A stretch of 64,000 bases of DNA, taken from Gammaproteobacteria bacterium. GTDB taxonomy: Bacteria > Pseudomonadota > Gammaproteobacteria > JAJPIJ01. The notes beneath the pieces are model-generated. The model saw only the letters and a program-made list of their open reading frames with translations, ran no database searches and was not told where the DNA came from. Position 1 is the first letter of the stretch. Each line of letters begins with the position of its first letter. Shown in pieces: positions 10,773-20,665 of the stretch. The stretch covers positions 92,546-156,545 of the forward strand of contig JAJVHZ010000076.1 in NCBI GenBank assembly GCA_022072255.1, written 5' to 3'. Both the position numbers and the translations under genes were made by a program.

Positions 10773-10928
10773 ATGCCAGACTGCAATTCGCCCCCTTCCC
10801 CGGCTGTCCGGGGCCACCGCCGCAGGCGCGCTGTCGATCCCGGAGGCAAGTACGATGCTGCGCAGCAGCAAAGCCGCCGGCAGCACAGCACCTTGACGGT
10901 GACGCAAGGCGGATGGCCGCGCGCGTGA
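10773..10928 (+). CDS. Possible 51-aa leader ORF ahead of the histidine kinase
   Basis: A short frame with a strong ribosome binding site (AGGAGG, six bases before ATG 10773) running to TGA 10928. It ends inside the kinase gene, overlapping its start by 16 bp in another frame. The peptide is basic and of low complexity (RGHRRRRAV, AAQQQSRRQH) and resembles no family I know. The arrangement would permit translational coupling to the kinase, whose own upstream sequence is a weak site. It could equally be chance in GC-rich DNA. The rest of the divergent gap (10563-10912) shows no confident promoter hexamers. Confidence 0.25.
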   Translation: MPDCNSPPSPAVRGHRRRRAVDPGGKYDAAQQQSRRQHSTLTVTQGGWPRA

Positions 10929-13669
10929 CTGCACTGAAATCCGATGAGTTGCTGGAAAGGCGTGTCCAGGAGCGCACGGACGAGATCCTGCGCGCCAATG
11001 AGTCGCTGACCCGCGAAATCGCCGCCCACAAGGGCATGGAGGCGGAACTCGAACAGACCCGCGCGCGGCTGCAGCACGTGCTCGCGGTCAGTCCGGCGAT
11101 CACCTACTCCACGGAGGCCTCGGGCGCCTTCGCCTGCACCTTCGTCAGCGAGAGCTGCAACGAGATCATGGGCTACACATCCCGGGAAGTCGTCGACGAA
11201 CCGGACTTCTGGACCGCGCACCTGCATCCGCAGGATGCGCGGCACGTGCTCGCCGAACTCGCTCAGCTCATCGAACACGGCGGCGGCTCGGTGGAGTACC
11301 GCTTCCGCCACCGTGACGGCCACTACCGCTGGTTCCAGGACACCTTCAAGGTGATCAGGGACGATAGCGGCACGCCGTTCGAGATTGTCGGCTCATGGGC
11401 CGACATCACCGAGCGCAAGATGGCGGAATCCTTCCGCGTCCTCTACCAGGCGAGCCTGCAGCAGCCACGGGGGATCAGGGAATGGTTCGAGAGCTTTCTG
11501 CACACCGTACGGGAGGTGCTGCACCTGGACAAGATGAGTCTGCTGCGTCCGGATGCCGAAGGCTCGTGGCTGTGCGCCGTCGCCACCACCGAGAACGAGG
11601 GACCGCTCGAGGCCATCCGCGTCCCTGTCGGTGCCGAGGGTGGCGCGCTGGCAAGGGCCTATCTCAACTCCGAACCGGTCATCTGGGGGGGCCAGTCGCC
11701 GCTCGCCGAGGATCTGCAGCTCAAGGCGCCCTACGACCAGCTCGCGGCGTTTCGCTCGCGCGCCTTTGCGATCATGCCGCTGCTCGTCGAAGGGCGCACG
11801 ATCGGTGTGCTCGCGGCCGGCTGGGATTGCGCCCGCCGGCGCTTCGAGCCGGCCATGCTGGAGGCGCTGGCGCTGCTGGCATCGCAGGCGGCCCGCGCGC
11901 TGGCGTACGCGCACCCCCACGCTGCCGCCCGGCCGGTGCGGAAGCGCTCGCTGCAGCTCAAGGAGGTCTATCCCGCATTCGCCGAGGCAGTCAGACTCCT
12001 TGTGAACTACGACCGCATCGGTGTCGTGATACCCAAGGGCGGCCGGTTGCTGATGGCGTTGTCGGTCGCACAGCCGCCGCTCGCCTCGTACGAGGGCGAG
12101 TCCTGGGAGCAGACGGAGGGCACGGCCGTGGGCTGGGTGCTGAACCACAGGCAGCCGCGGCTGGTGAGCGACCTCGCCACCGAGCATGCCTTCACCGACG
12201 AGGCGTTCGTCGCCAGGGCCGGCGTGCGCGCGAGCCTCCTGCTGCCGCTGATGGCCGGCAGCGAGGCGGTCGGCGCCTTCCTCCTCGACAGCCTGACCCC
12301 CGGCGCCTACACGGAGCGCGACATCGGGCTGCTGGAGCCGGTGGCCCAGCAGCTCGCGCTGGCGATCGAGAACACGCGCCTGTTCGAAGAGCAGCAGGAG
12401 CGGGCCCACGAGCTGGCCCGGACCATGGAGGAGATGAAGGTCCTGCAGGAGATCAGCCAGGCGGTCAACTCCACGCTCGACCTGCAGATCGTGCTGACCA
12501 CCATCGTCTCGCACGCCGTGCAGCTCTCCGGCACGGATGCGGGCGCGATCGATGAGTACGACGAGCAGGACGAGCAGTTCATCCTGCGCGCAACCCACGG
12601 CATGGACGACCAGCTCGGGGCTGCGCTGCGCGCGAGTCCCGTGCGGCTGGGCGAGGGAGCCGTGGGCAGGGTCGCGGTCGCCCGCGAGCCGGTGCAGTTC
12701 GCGGACATAGACGTCGACGCCTACGGCCCGCGTCTGCACAGCCTGATGGCGCAGTCGGGATTCCGGGCGATCCTCGTCGTGCCGTTGCTGCGCGAGGGCC
12801 GCATCGTCGGTGGTCTCTCCGTATGCCGCAGGCAACCGGGCGAGTTCCCGCGGAAGACCGTCGATCTGCTGAAGACCTTCGCGGACCAGTCGGTGCTGGC
12901 GATCGAGAACGCCAGGCTGTTCCGGGAGGCCGAGGACAAGGGCCGGCAGCTCGAGATCGCGAGCCGGCACAAGTCGCAGTTCCTCGCCAACATGAGCCAC
13001 GAGCTGCGCACGCCCCTGAACGCCATCCTCGGGTACACCGAGCTCATCCTCGACGACGTCTACGGCGCGGTACCGGAGAAGATCCGCGAAGTGCTCGCGC
13101 GGCTGGAAAAGAACGGGCGGCATCTGCTCACCTTGATCAACGACGTCCTCGACCTGTCCAAGATCGAGGCCGGTTCGTTCACGCTCGACCTCGGCGAATA
13201 CGCCATGAAGGAGATCGTGCAGTCCGCGGCCATGGCGGTGGAGGCCCTGGCGACGGAAAAGGGGCTCGCCCTCGCAATCGACGTTCCGCCGGATCTGCCT
13301 GCCGGCAAGGGCGACGCGCGGCGGATCACCGAGGTGCTGCTCAACCTCCTCGGCAACGCGATCAAGTTCACGGAGACCGGCGAGGTGCGCGTCGGCGTCG
13401 CGCTACCGGACGGCGCGTACCTGGTCTCGGTGGTCGACACCGGGCCGGGCATCGCCGAGGCCGATCAAGGGAAGATCTTCGAGGGCTTCCAGCAGGCCGA
13501 CAACTCCAACACCCGCAGGAAGGGCGGGACCGGCCTCGGGCTGTCGATCGCGAAGAAGATCATCGAGCAGCACGGCGGCCGCATGTGGGTGGAGTCGGCA
13601 CCGGGCCAGGGGGCCACGTTCCGCTTCACGCTGCCGGTGCGCGTGGAGCGCCAGGCGGGCGAGCCATGA
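10913..13669 (+). CDS. PAS-GAF-GAF-GAF sensor histidine kinase
   Basis: 918 aa cytoplasmic sensor kinase; no transmembrane segment is visible. Order: short coiled coil (1-50), PAS with PAC (about 53-169, ending GSWADITERK), three GAF domains (about 175-333, 350-492, 510-669), a short coiled coil, HisKA with H-box NMSHELRTPLN (His near residue 696), and HATPase with NLLGNAIKF, DTGPGIAEAD and GGTGLGLSIAKKI. It has no attached receiver; its stop overlaps the start of a single-domain receiver gene by 4 bp, so phosphotransfer to that protein, and perhaps to the receiver-cyclase downstream, is likely. The signal is unknown. The start is the first in-frame ATG, with only a weak Shine-Dalgarno. Confidence 0.93.
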   Translation: MAARVTALKSDELLERRVQERTDEILRANESLTREIAAHKGMEAELEQTRARLQHVLAVSPAITYSTEASGAFACTFVSESCNEIMGYTSREVVDEPDFWTAHLHPQDARHVLAELAQLIEHGGGSVEYRFRHRDGHYRWFQDTFKVIRDDSGTPFEIVGSWADITERKMAESFRVLYQASLQQPRGIREWFESFLHTVREVLHLDKMSLLRPDAEGSWLCAVATTENEGPLEAIRVPVGAEGGALARAYLNSEPVIWGGQSPLAEDLQLKAPYDQLAAFRSRAFAIMPLLVEGRTIGVLAAGWDCARRRFEPAMLEALALLASQAARALAYAHPHAAARPVRKRSLQLKEVYPAFAEAVRLLVNYDRIGVVIPKGGRLLMALSVAQPPLASYEGESWEQTEGTAVGWVLNHRQPRLVSDLATEHAFTDEAFVARAGVRASLLLPLMAGSEAVGAFLLDSLTPGAYTERDIGLLEPVAQQLALAIENTRLFEEQQERAHELARTMEEMKVLQEISQAVNSTLDLQIVLTTIVSHAVQLSGTDAGAIDEYDEQDEQFILRATHGMDDQLGAALRASPVRLGEGAVGRVAVAREPVQFADIDVDAYGPRLHSLMAQSGFRAILVVPLLREGRIVGGLSVCRRQPGEFPRKTVDLLKTFADQSVLAIENARLFREAEDKGRQLEIASRHKSQFLANMSHELRTPLNAILGYTELILDDVYGAVPEKIREVLARLEKNGRHLLTLINDVLDLSKIEAGSFTLDLGEYAMKEIVQSAAMAVEALATEKGLALAIDVPPDLPAGKGDARRITEVLLNLLGNAIKFTETGEVRVGVALPDGAYLVSVVDTGPGIAEADQGKIFEGFQQADNSNTRRKGGTGLGLSIAKKIIEQHGGRMWVESAPGQGATFRFTLPVRVERQAGEP

Positions 13670-14034
13670 GCAGGCGCATCCTCGTGGTGGAGGACCAGGA
13701 GGACAACCGGCAGATCCTGAGGGACCTGTTCGCCAGCGCGAGCTACGAGACGATCGAGGCGCACACCGGGGACGAAGGCGTGCGGATGGCCGAGACGCAT
13801 CGTCCGGATCTGATCCTGATGGATATCCAGTTGCCTGGTATCGACGGCTACGAGGCGACGCGACGGATCAGGGACAACCCCGAGCTCAGTCACATTCCCA
13901 TCATCGCCGTGACCTCGTATGCCCTGAGCGGCGATGCCGGCAAGGCGCGCAACGCGGGCTGCGCAGAGTACATCACGAAACCCTACAGTCCGCGGCAACT
14001 GCTCGCCACAGTGCGCAGATACCTGGAAGGATAG
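13666..14034 (+). CDS. Single-domain response regulator (CheY/DivK-like receiver)
   Basis: 122 aa, a complete receiver domain with no output domain. Acidic residues Glu9 and Asp10 (VVEDQ), phospho-acceptor Asp53 (ILMDIQLPG), the conserved Thr/Ser (AVTSYAL) and Lys about 105 (YITKPY) are all present. DivK-like wording such as LPGIDGYEATRRIR and TKPYSPRQLL is typical of cytoplasmic receivers that follow hybrid-less kinases. It starts within the stop of the kinase gene (ATGA) and the next gene begins 12 bp downstream, so it is the middle gene of a three-gene phosphorelay operon. Confidence 0.93.
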   Translation: MSRRILVVEDQEDNRQILRDLFASASYETIEAHTGDEGVRMAETHRPDLILMDIQLPGIDGYEATRRIRDNPELSHIPIIAVTSYALSGDAGKARNAGCAEYITKPYSPRQLLATVRRYLEG

Positions 14035-14046
14035 CCGCAGGCAATC

Positions 14047-15201
14047 ATGTCCTCCCCCGCCCGCATCCTCGTGGTCGACGACGTTCCGGACAACGTCGAG
14101 ATCGTCCGCGCGCGCCTGGAGAGCCAGGGTTACGAGGTGCTGACGGCCGCCGACGGGGAGGCGGCGCTGGAGATGGCGCGCTCGGCGCTGCCGGACCTCG
14201 TGCTACTCGACATCATGATGCCCGGTCTCGACGGCATCGAGGTGACCAGGAGATTGAAGGGCGATCCGACGCTGCCGTTCATGCCGATCATCCTGGTGAC
14301 CGCGAAGGCCGGGGCGGGCGACGTCGTGGCGGGCCTGGACAGCGGCGGCGACGACTACCTGACGAAGCCTGTCGATCACGCGGCGCTCATGGCCCGGGTG
14401 CGTTCGATGCTCCGCATCAAGGCGCTGCACGATGCCGTGCAGTCGCAGGCCCGGCAGCTGGACGCGCAGGCGGCGGAACTGGCCGCCTGGAACCGCGAAC
14501 TCGAGCAGCGCGTCGCGGCCCAGCTCAAGGAGATAGAGCGCGTGGGACGACTGCGGCGCTTCCTGCCGCCGCAGGTGGCGGATCTGATCGTCTCGGCCGG
14601 CGATGAACGGCTGCTCGAAAGCCACCGCCGCGACATCGCGGCGCTGTTCTGCGACCTGCGCGGATTCACCGCCTTCGCCGAGACCTCGGAACCCGAGGAC
14701 GTCATGGCGGTGCTGCACGAGTACCACGCCACACTCGGACCACTCATCCACCGCCACGAAGGCACGCTCGAGCGCTACGCGGGCGACGGTCTGCTCGTGT
14801 TCTTCAATGACCCGCTCCCCTGCCCCGATCCGGGCGCGCGCGCCGTGCGGCTGGCGGTGGCCATGCGCGAAGGGGTGGCGGAGCGTGCGCAGGACTGGAG
14901 CAGGCGCGGATATCGCCTCGGCTTCGGTGTGGGTATCGCGCAGGGCTACGCCACGCTCGGTCCGGTCGGCTTCGGCGACCGCTACGATTACGGCGCCATC
15001 GGCACGGTCACGAATCTCGCGGCCCGCCTTTCCGCCGAGGCCGGAGACGGGCAGATCCTCGTGAGCCAGCGCGTGGCTACCGCCGTCGCCGACATGGCCC
15101 GGCTCGAGCCGATCGGCGAGCTCGCACTGAAGGGGCTCAGCAGACCGCTGCCCGTGCACAACATCACCGGCCTGCTGAACCACGCATTGGCCCGAAACTG
15201 A
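14047..15201 (+). CDS. Receiver-class III adenylate/guanylate cyclase
   Basis: 384 aa. The N-terminal receiver (about 5-120) has Asp11/Asp12 and phospho-acceptor Asp55 (VLLDIMMPG). A coiled coil (about 130-170) leads to a class III cyclase catalytic domain from about 195. Metal-binding aspartates are in FCDLRGFTAFAE (near residue 203) and YAGDGLLVFF (near 247). The transition-state Asn and Arg are in NLAARLSAE (near 325). The usual substrate-binding Lys position reads Arg (TLERYAGDG), as is common in this receiver-linked subgroup, so ATP versus GTP preference is not predictable. It probably makes a cyclic nucleotide when phosphorylated by the upstream kinase. The patatin gene starts about 20-40 bp downstream. 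Confidence 0.92.
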   Translation: MSSPARILVVDDVPDNVEIVRARLESQGYEVLTAADGEAALEMARSALPDLVLLDIMMPGLDGIEVTRRLKGDPTLPFMPIILVTAKAGAGDVVAGLDSGGDDYLTKPVDHAALMARVRSMLRIKALHDAVQSQARQLDAQAAELAAWNRELEQRVAAQLKEIERVGRLRRFLPPQVADLIVSAGDERLLESHRRDIAALFCDLRGFTAFAETSEPEDVMAVLHEYHATLGPLIHRHEGTLERYAGDGLLVFFNDPLPCPDPGARAVRLAVAMREGVAERAQDWSRRGYRLGFGVGIAQGYATLGPVGFGDRYDYGAIGTVTNLAARLSAEAGDGQILVSQRVATAVADMARLEPIGELALKGLSRPLPVHNITGLLNHALARN

Positions 15202-15243
15202 GGAAATGCCGAATGGCTCCGCGTGGCAAGGGGAGGCGTCACC

Positions 15244-16278
15244 TTGGCAAAGCATCACTCGGGGTCTGAGCGCAAGCGGATCAATCTTGCCCTGCAGGGG
15301 GGTGGGTCGCACGGCGCTTTCGCCTGGGGTGCGCTCGATCGTCTGCTCGAGGACGAGCGCCTTTCAATCGAGGGTATCGTCGGAACCAGCGCCGGCGCAA
15401 TGAACGCCGCGGTCACGGCCCACGGATTGGCGGTTGGCGGCAACGAGGGCGCCCGGGCGGCCCTGCGCCGATTCTGGAATGCCGTCATGGACCAGGGCGC
15501 ATGGTCCGTCATGCAGCCCTCGTGGATCGATCGGCTGACCAGTCGCGGCAACATCGACTTCTCGCCGGGCTGGATCATGCTGGACAGCCTGACGCGCATG
15601 TTTTCCCCCTATCAGCTCAACCCCGTCAACCATCACCCGCTGCGCGAGATCCTGCTGGCGCAGGTGGACTTCGAACGCCTGCGCCGTTCGGCGGAGGCAA
15701 GACTCTTCGTGTGCGCCTGCAACGTCATGACCAACCGGATACGCGTGTTCGATCATCGCGACATCAGCGTGGACGCCGTGCTGGCTTCCGCCTGTCTGCC
15801 CTTCCTGTTCCAGGCCGTGGAGATCGATGGCGAACACTACTGGGACGGCGGCTACATGGGCAATCCGCCGATCTTTCCCGTGATCTACAACTGCGCATCG
15901 GCGGACGTCCTGCTCATCATGATCAACCCCATCGAGATCGACCAGCCGCCGCGCAGCGCGCAGGCGATCCTCGATCGCGTCCACACCCTGAGCTTCAACT
16001 CGAGCCTGATGCGCGAGATGCGCGCGATTGCGTTCGTGAATCGCCTGGTGGCCGCCGGTTTCGACGACGGCGGGCGTCTGAAGCAGATCCGCATCCACTG
16101 CGTGGACGCCGAGGCGGAGATGCGCCGCCTCGGCGCCTCGAGCAAGTACAACACCGAACGCGAATTTCTCGACTGGCTCTTCCGGCTGGGCCGCGCACGG
16201 GGCGCGGCTTTTCTCGCGCAGCACTTCGAGAGGATCGGGCTCGAGTCCTCGACCTCCATCGAACAGCGCTTCCTCTAG
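15244..16278 (+). CDS. Patatin-like phospholipase
   Basis: 344 aa from the TTG at 15244, chosen because GGGAGG sits seven bases upstream; a GTG at 15223 is the alternative, adding seven residues. Catalytic features: oxyanion loop GGGSHGAF (about 19-26), nucleophile elbow GTSAGAMNA (Ser near 49) and the dyad Asp in DGGYMGNPP (near 201). There is no signal peptide or membrane anchor, so it is a cytoplasmic lipid acyl hydrolase of the RssA/patatin family. It is close behind the nucleotide cyclase gene and probably co-transcribed, raising the possibility that lipase activity is controlled by the cyclic nucleotide. Equally, it may be a routine lipid-turnover enzyme. Confidence 0.9.
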   Translation: MAKHHSGSERKRINLALQGGGSHGAFAWGALDRLLEDERLSIEGIVGTSAGAMNAAVTAHGLAVGGNEGARAALRRFWNAVMDQGAWSVMQPSWIDRLTSRGNIDFSPGWIMLDSLTRMFSPYQLNPVNHHPLREILLAQVDFERLRRSAEARLFVCACNVMTNRIRVFDHRDISVDAVLASACLPFLFQAVEIDGEHYWDGGYMGNPPIFPVIYNCASADVLLIMINPIEIDQPPRSAQAILDRVHTLSFNSSLMREMRAIAFVNRLVAAGFDDGGRLKQIRIHCVDAEAEMRRLGASSKYNTEREFLDWLFRLGRARGAAFLAQHFERIGLESSTSIEQRFL

Positions 16279-16304
16279 TCGTCACAATACAGGAGGGATT
16301 GGCC

Positions 16305-16898
16305 ATGACCATCCTAACGCACCGACTCTACAGCGAAATGCACGCCATTCGCGGCCGGGACAAGTATCCCGACGATCACCTGGAGGCCTACCTCGTCGAG
16401 AAGACGTACCCCAGGACCGCCGAGGAGCTGACGTTGCGGCTGTCCAACGTGGTGGCGGCATTCTACGGGTTCATACTGGAGCACGTCGGCGAACGGTTCG
16501 GATGGCAGGCGATGGACGACATCTCCCGGACAGTGTTCCGCGAACTGGGGCAGTTCAAGACCAGGGAGGCCCTGGAACGTGGAGTGGAGATCCCCAGGGA
16601 TTCCAGGGCGCCGAGCCTGGTGTTCATCACCGCCGTGTACACCGCCTCGCCCGAGTACAACTTCGAGTTCGTCAAGTACACGCCCGCGGAGACGGTGCTG
16701 CGGGTGTGCGGCATCTCGAGGTACGACCGCATCGCCAAGCAGCTGGACCTGGAACAGCACCTGACCTGGCCGGTGCTGACCCCCTTCTTCGAAGGCGTCG
16801 CCGGTGAACTGGGGATCGATTGCCGGATCGACATCGACGGCAGGGGCCTCGGCCCGGAGGGACAGTGCGACTGTTACTTCACCTTCACCACTGCCTGA
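16305..16898 (+). CDS. Unknown 197-aa protein (ATC-hydrolase/V4R-like architecture)
   Basis: Soluble protein of 197 aa preceded by AGGAGGGATTGGCC, a good ribosome binding site, 26 bp after the patatin stop. It has a helical N-terminal half and a C-terminal region ending GLGPEGQCDCYFTFTTA. That tail, a Gly-rich turn followed by C-x-C and a beta strand, is reminiscent of L-2-amino-thiazoline-4-carboxylate hydrolase-like and V4R-type sensor domains, but I cannot assign a family. Context suggests a member of the kinase/cyclase/patatin operon, perhaps a small-molecule sensor. No catalytic residues can be named. Confidence 0.75.
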   Translation: MTILTHRLYSEMHAIRGRDKYPDDHLEAYLVEKTYPRTAEELTLRLSNVVAAFYGFILEHVGERFGWQAMDDISRTVFRELGQFKTREALERGVEIPRDSRAPSLVFITAVYTASPEYNFEFVKYTPAETVLRVCGISRYDRIAKQLDLEQHLTWPVLTPFFEGVAGELGIDCRIDIDGRGLGPEGQCDCYFTFTTA

Positions 16899-17005
16899 GC
16901 GGAAGCCGCACGTGCACGCGGATGCGGACTCCGGGCACGGGGTTGCATGCCCGTCATAACCTTGTAAGCTGCCGACCCTGCAGGCCAACGAGAGAGGACA
17001 CGGGA

Positions 17006-17233
17006 ATGGCCAATGAAGTCCCGCAGGTCGGCGCCCCGGATCCGGAGCTGAACACCTCGCCGATCTTCGACGAGTATGACGAGGCCTCGCTGGATACCGA
17101 ACTGGCGACCGGTGTGTGTTACTTCAACGGTACGAGTTACCCCATAGGCTCGTTCGTGCGCAGCGGCGAGGACGTGCTGCGATGTGTCGGAGGCGGCGTG
17201 TGGGTGCGCTGGAGCGAAGTCGAGCCGGAGTGA
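17006..17233 (+). CDS. Small conserved-looking protein, 75 aa (DUF1496-like)
   Basis: 75 aa, preceded by an AGAGAGGACACGGGA ribosome-binding region. The N-terminal third is acidic and probably disordered (PDPELNTSPIFDEYDEASLD). The second half, GVCYFNGTSYPIGSFVRSGE followed by VLRCVGGGVWVRW, has two cysteines and the short beta-rich pattern seen in DUF1496-type proteins. There is no signal peptide. It sits alone between the signalling block and an ABC exporter on the same strand. The function is unknown. Confidence 0.6.
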   Translation: MANEVPQVGAPDPELNTSPIFDEYDEASLDTELATGVCYFNGTSYPIGSFVRSGEDVLRCVGGGVWVRWSEVEPE

Positions 17234-17346
17234 ACGTCCAGGCGGGTCCGGTGTCCGGCGATCGGCATCCGCGCCGGGGTCGCTATCCCCGCACATGAAC
17301 GCGCCCCGGGCGTCTGCATCCACAACCGACGGCAAGGAGACTGCAC

Positions 17347-19212
<1,866 letters not shown>

Positions 19213-19299
19213 GGCGCCGCCCCGCCTGCAGCGCTCCAGGCTGCCGTCACACCCCGGCGGTGCGCCGGGCACGTTCATCATTCCCGACGTGCGGGCCTG

Positions 19300-19305
19300 T
19301 ATAAT
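19300..19305 (+). promoter_or_regulatory. Perfect -10 hexamer upstream of the GST gene
   Basis: TATAAT lies about 75 bases before the glutathione S-transferase start, in a 170-bp gap. No good -35 hexamer is found at 16-18 bp (TTCATC is 20 bp upstream), so the promoter call depends on the -10 alone. Confidence 0.35.
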
Positions 19306-19382
19306 CCCCGCGCGCCGGGACCCGCGGCCATACGCGCTGTTCGTGACACCGGCGACATCCCTTTCCCCCGAGGCCCGTCTTG

Positions 19383-19985
19383 ATGCAACTCTACGGCTCC
19401 CTTACCTCACCGTATACGCGCAAGGTGCGTGTCGTGCTCGCCGAGAAGGCCATCCCGTGCGAATTCGTCATCGCCGATGTCATGGCCGCCGACAGCCCCG
19501 TGCCGGCGTTGAATCCCCTCGGCAAGGTGCCGGTTCTGACGCGCGACGACGGCTCGACGCTGTTCGATTCGCCGGTGATCGCGGAGTACATCGACAGCAT
19601 GGCGATGCCCTCACTGATCCCGCCGGTCGGCGACCTGCGCTGGTCGGTGCGGCGATGGGAGGCGCTGGCCGACGGCATCATGGACGCGGTCGTGGCACGA
19701 CTGCTCGAGTCGCGTCGACCAGTGGCGCAGCAGTCCGCGGAGCAGGTCGCGAGGCAGGCGGGCAAGGTCGCCCGTGCGCTCGCCTTTGCCGAAGCGGCGC
19801 TGGGCGACGGCAACTTTCTCGTCGCCGATCAATTCAGTCTTGCCGATATCGCACTCGCCGTTGCACTCGAATACGTCGACTTTCGCTACCCGCACGACTG
19901 GCGCGGACGCCATCGGCGCCTGTCGGAGTGGCTCGCCCTGACGGCGACCCGCCCGTCGCTCGCATCCACTCAGCCGCCGCGCTGA
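19383..19985 (+). CDS. Glutathione S-transferase family protein
   Basis: 200 aa from ATG 19383 (a TTG directly before it is the alternative). The N-terminal thioredoxin-like domain begins MQLYGSLTSPYTRKVRVVL with a Ser/Thr-Ser-Pro active-site region, followed by the cis-Pro segment GKVPVL and the glutathione-binding D-S pair (TLFDSPVIAEYID). The C-terminal helical domain contains the N-capping region FSLADIALAVALEYVD. It resembles YibF/YfcG-like proteobacterial enzymes. The 3' end overlaps that of the convergent kinase gene by 16 bp. The substrate is unknown; glutathione-linked detoxification is the default inference. Confidence 0.92.
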   Translation: MQLYGSLTSPYTRKVRVVLAEKAIPCEFVIADVMAADSPVPALNPLGKVPVLTRDDGSTLFDSPVIAEYIDSMAMPSLIPPVGDLRWSVRRWEALADGIMDAVVARLLESRRPVAQQSAEQVARQAGKVARALAFAEAALGDGNFLVADQFSLADIALAVALEYVDFRYPHDWRGRHRRLSEWLALTATRPSLASTQPPR

Positions 19986-20638
19986 TCGACGGCGTCGAAC
20001 GCGGCGGACCGCGCCGTACCGGCGAGGATCTCCGCGCCGCCCGGAGTTCCCGCCAGCAGATCCGCGACGACCTCCGGCGTGTCCGCCGCCAGCCACCAGG
20101 CGCGAAAGCGCGCCCCGGCGATCTGCCCGGGGAATGCCGCATCGACGATGCCCCGTTCGGCCAGCGCCTGCGCGGTGTGGGGACCGGGAGTCGGGACCGC
20201 GGACTTCACCAGCGCGAGGCCGGCGGCGACCAGCCTGCCGGCAAGGCGGGCTGCAAGACTGTCCGACGTCACGTCCCAGCCCGGAACGATGGACGGATCG
20301 CCGGCGAACGCGCCCACCGCCGGGCAGACGGCGATGCGCCCCCGCTCGAGCAGCGCGCGCAACTGCGCTGCATCCGGCGCGAGCGCCAGGCGCGGCTCAA
20401 GCGCGGCGAGCATGCGCCCGTACTGATCCATCCCCTGCAGCGCCATGAAATGGGCGTCGGCGTCGGGGAACCCCCACCGCGCCTGCGCCGCGCGCACGGC
20501 ATCGGCGAACGGCCCGCCGCCGGGCACGATCACCACCCGGCCCGCGCCGTGCGTCGCCAGCGCACCGAGCCAGCCGCGCAGTTGCGGATTCGCGTGCAGG
20601 CTGCCGCCTATCTTGAAGACCCAGATGCCGGATTTCAT
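19970..20638 (-). CDS. MfnE-like amino acid kinase family protein (methylofuran biosynthesis)
   Basis: 222 aa from ATG 20638; GTG 20650 is an alternative start. The N-terminal IWVFKIGGSLHANPQL and VVIVPGGGPFAD are nucleotide- and substrate-binding loops of the amino acid kinase fold. In archaea MfnE phosphorylates (5-aminomethyl-3-furyl)methyl phosphate to the diphosphate, and related genes sit in bacterial H4MPT clusters. It is last in a minus-strand operon after MfnD-like, MfnF-like and pabB genes, all of which serve methylofuran or H4MPT synthesis, so I infer the MfnE role. A generic aspartokinase-like role is unlikely given the short length and lack of ACT domains. Confidence 0.82.
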   Translation of the reverse strand: MKSGIWVFKIGGSLHANPQLRGWLGALATHGAGRVVIVPGGGPFADAVRAAQARWGFPDADAHFMALQGMDQYGRMLAALEPRLALAPDAAQLRALLERGRIAVCPAVGAFAGDPSIVPGWDVTSDSLAARLAGRLVAAGLALVKSAVPTPGPHTAQALAERGIVDAAFPGQIAGARFRAWWLAADTPEVVADLLAGTPGGAEILAGTARSAAFDAVDQRGG

Positions 20639-20665
20639 GTCCTGATCCACAGCGAACGGCCGCGC

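Noticed and set aside
14047..16278. A CBASS or Pycsar anti-phage operon
   Set aside because: The cyclase is fused to a receiver and sits in a phosphorelay operon, the patatin lacks a recognisable nucleotide-binding domain, and no other defence genes are nearby. The idea is kept only as a cyclase-lipase signalling hypothesis.
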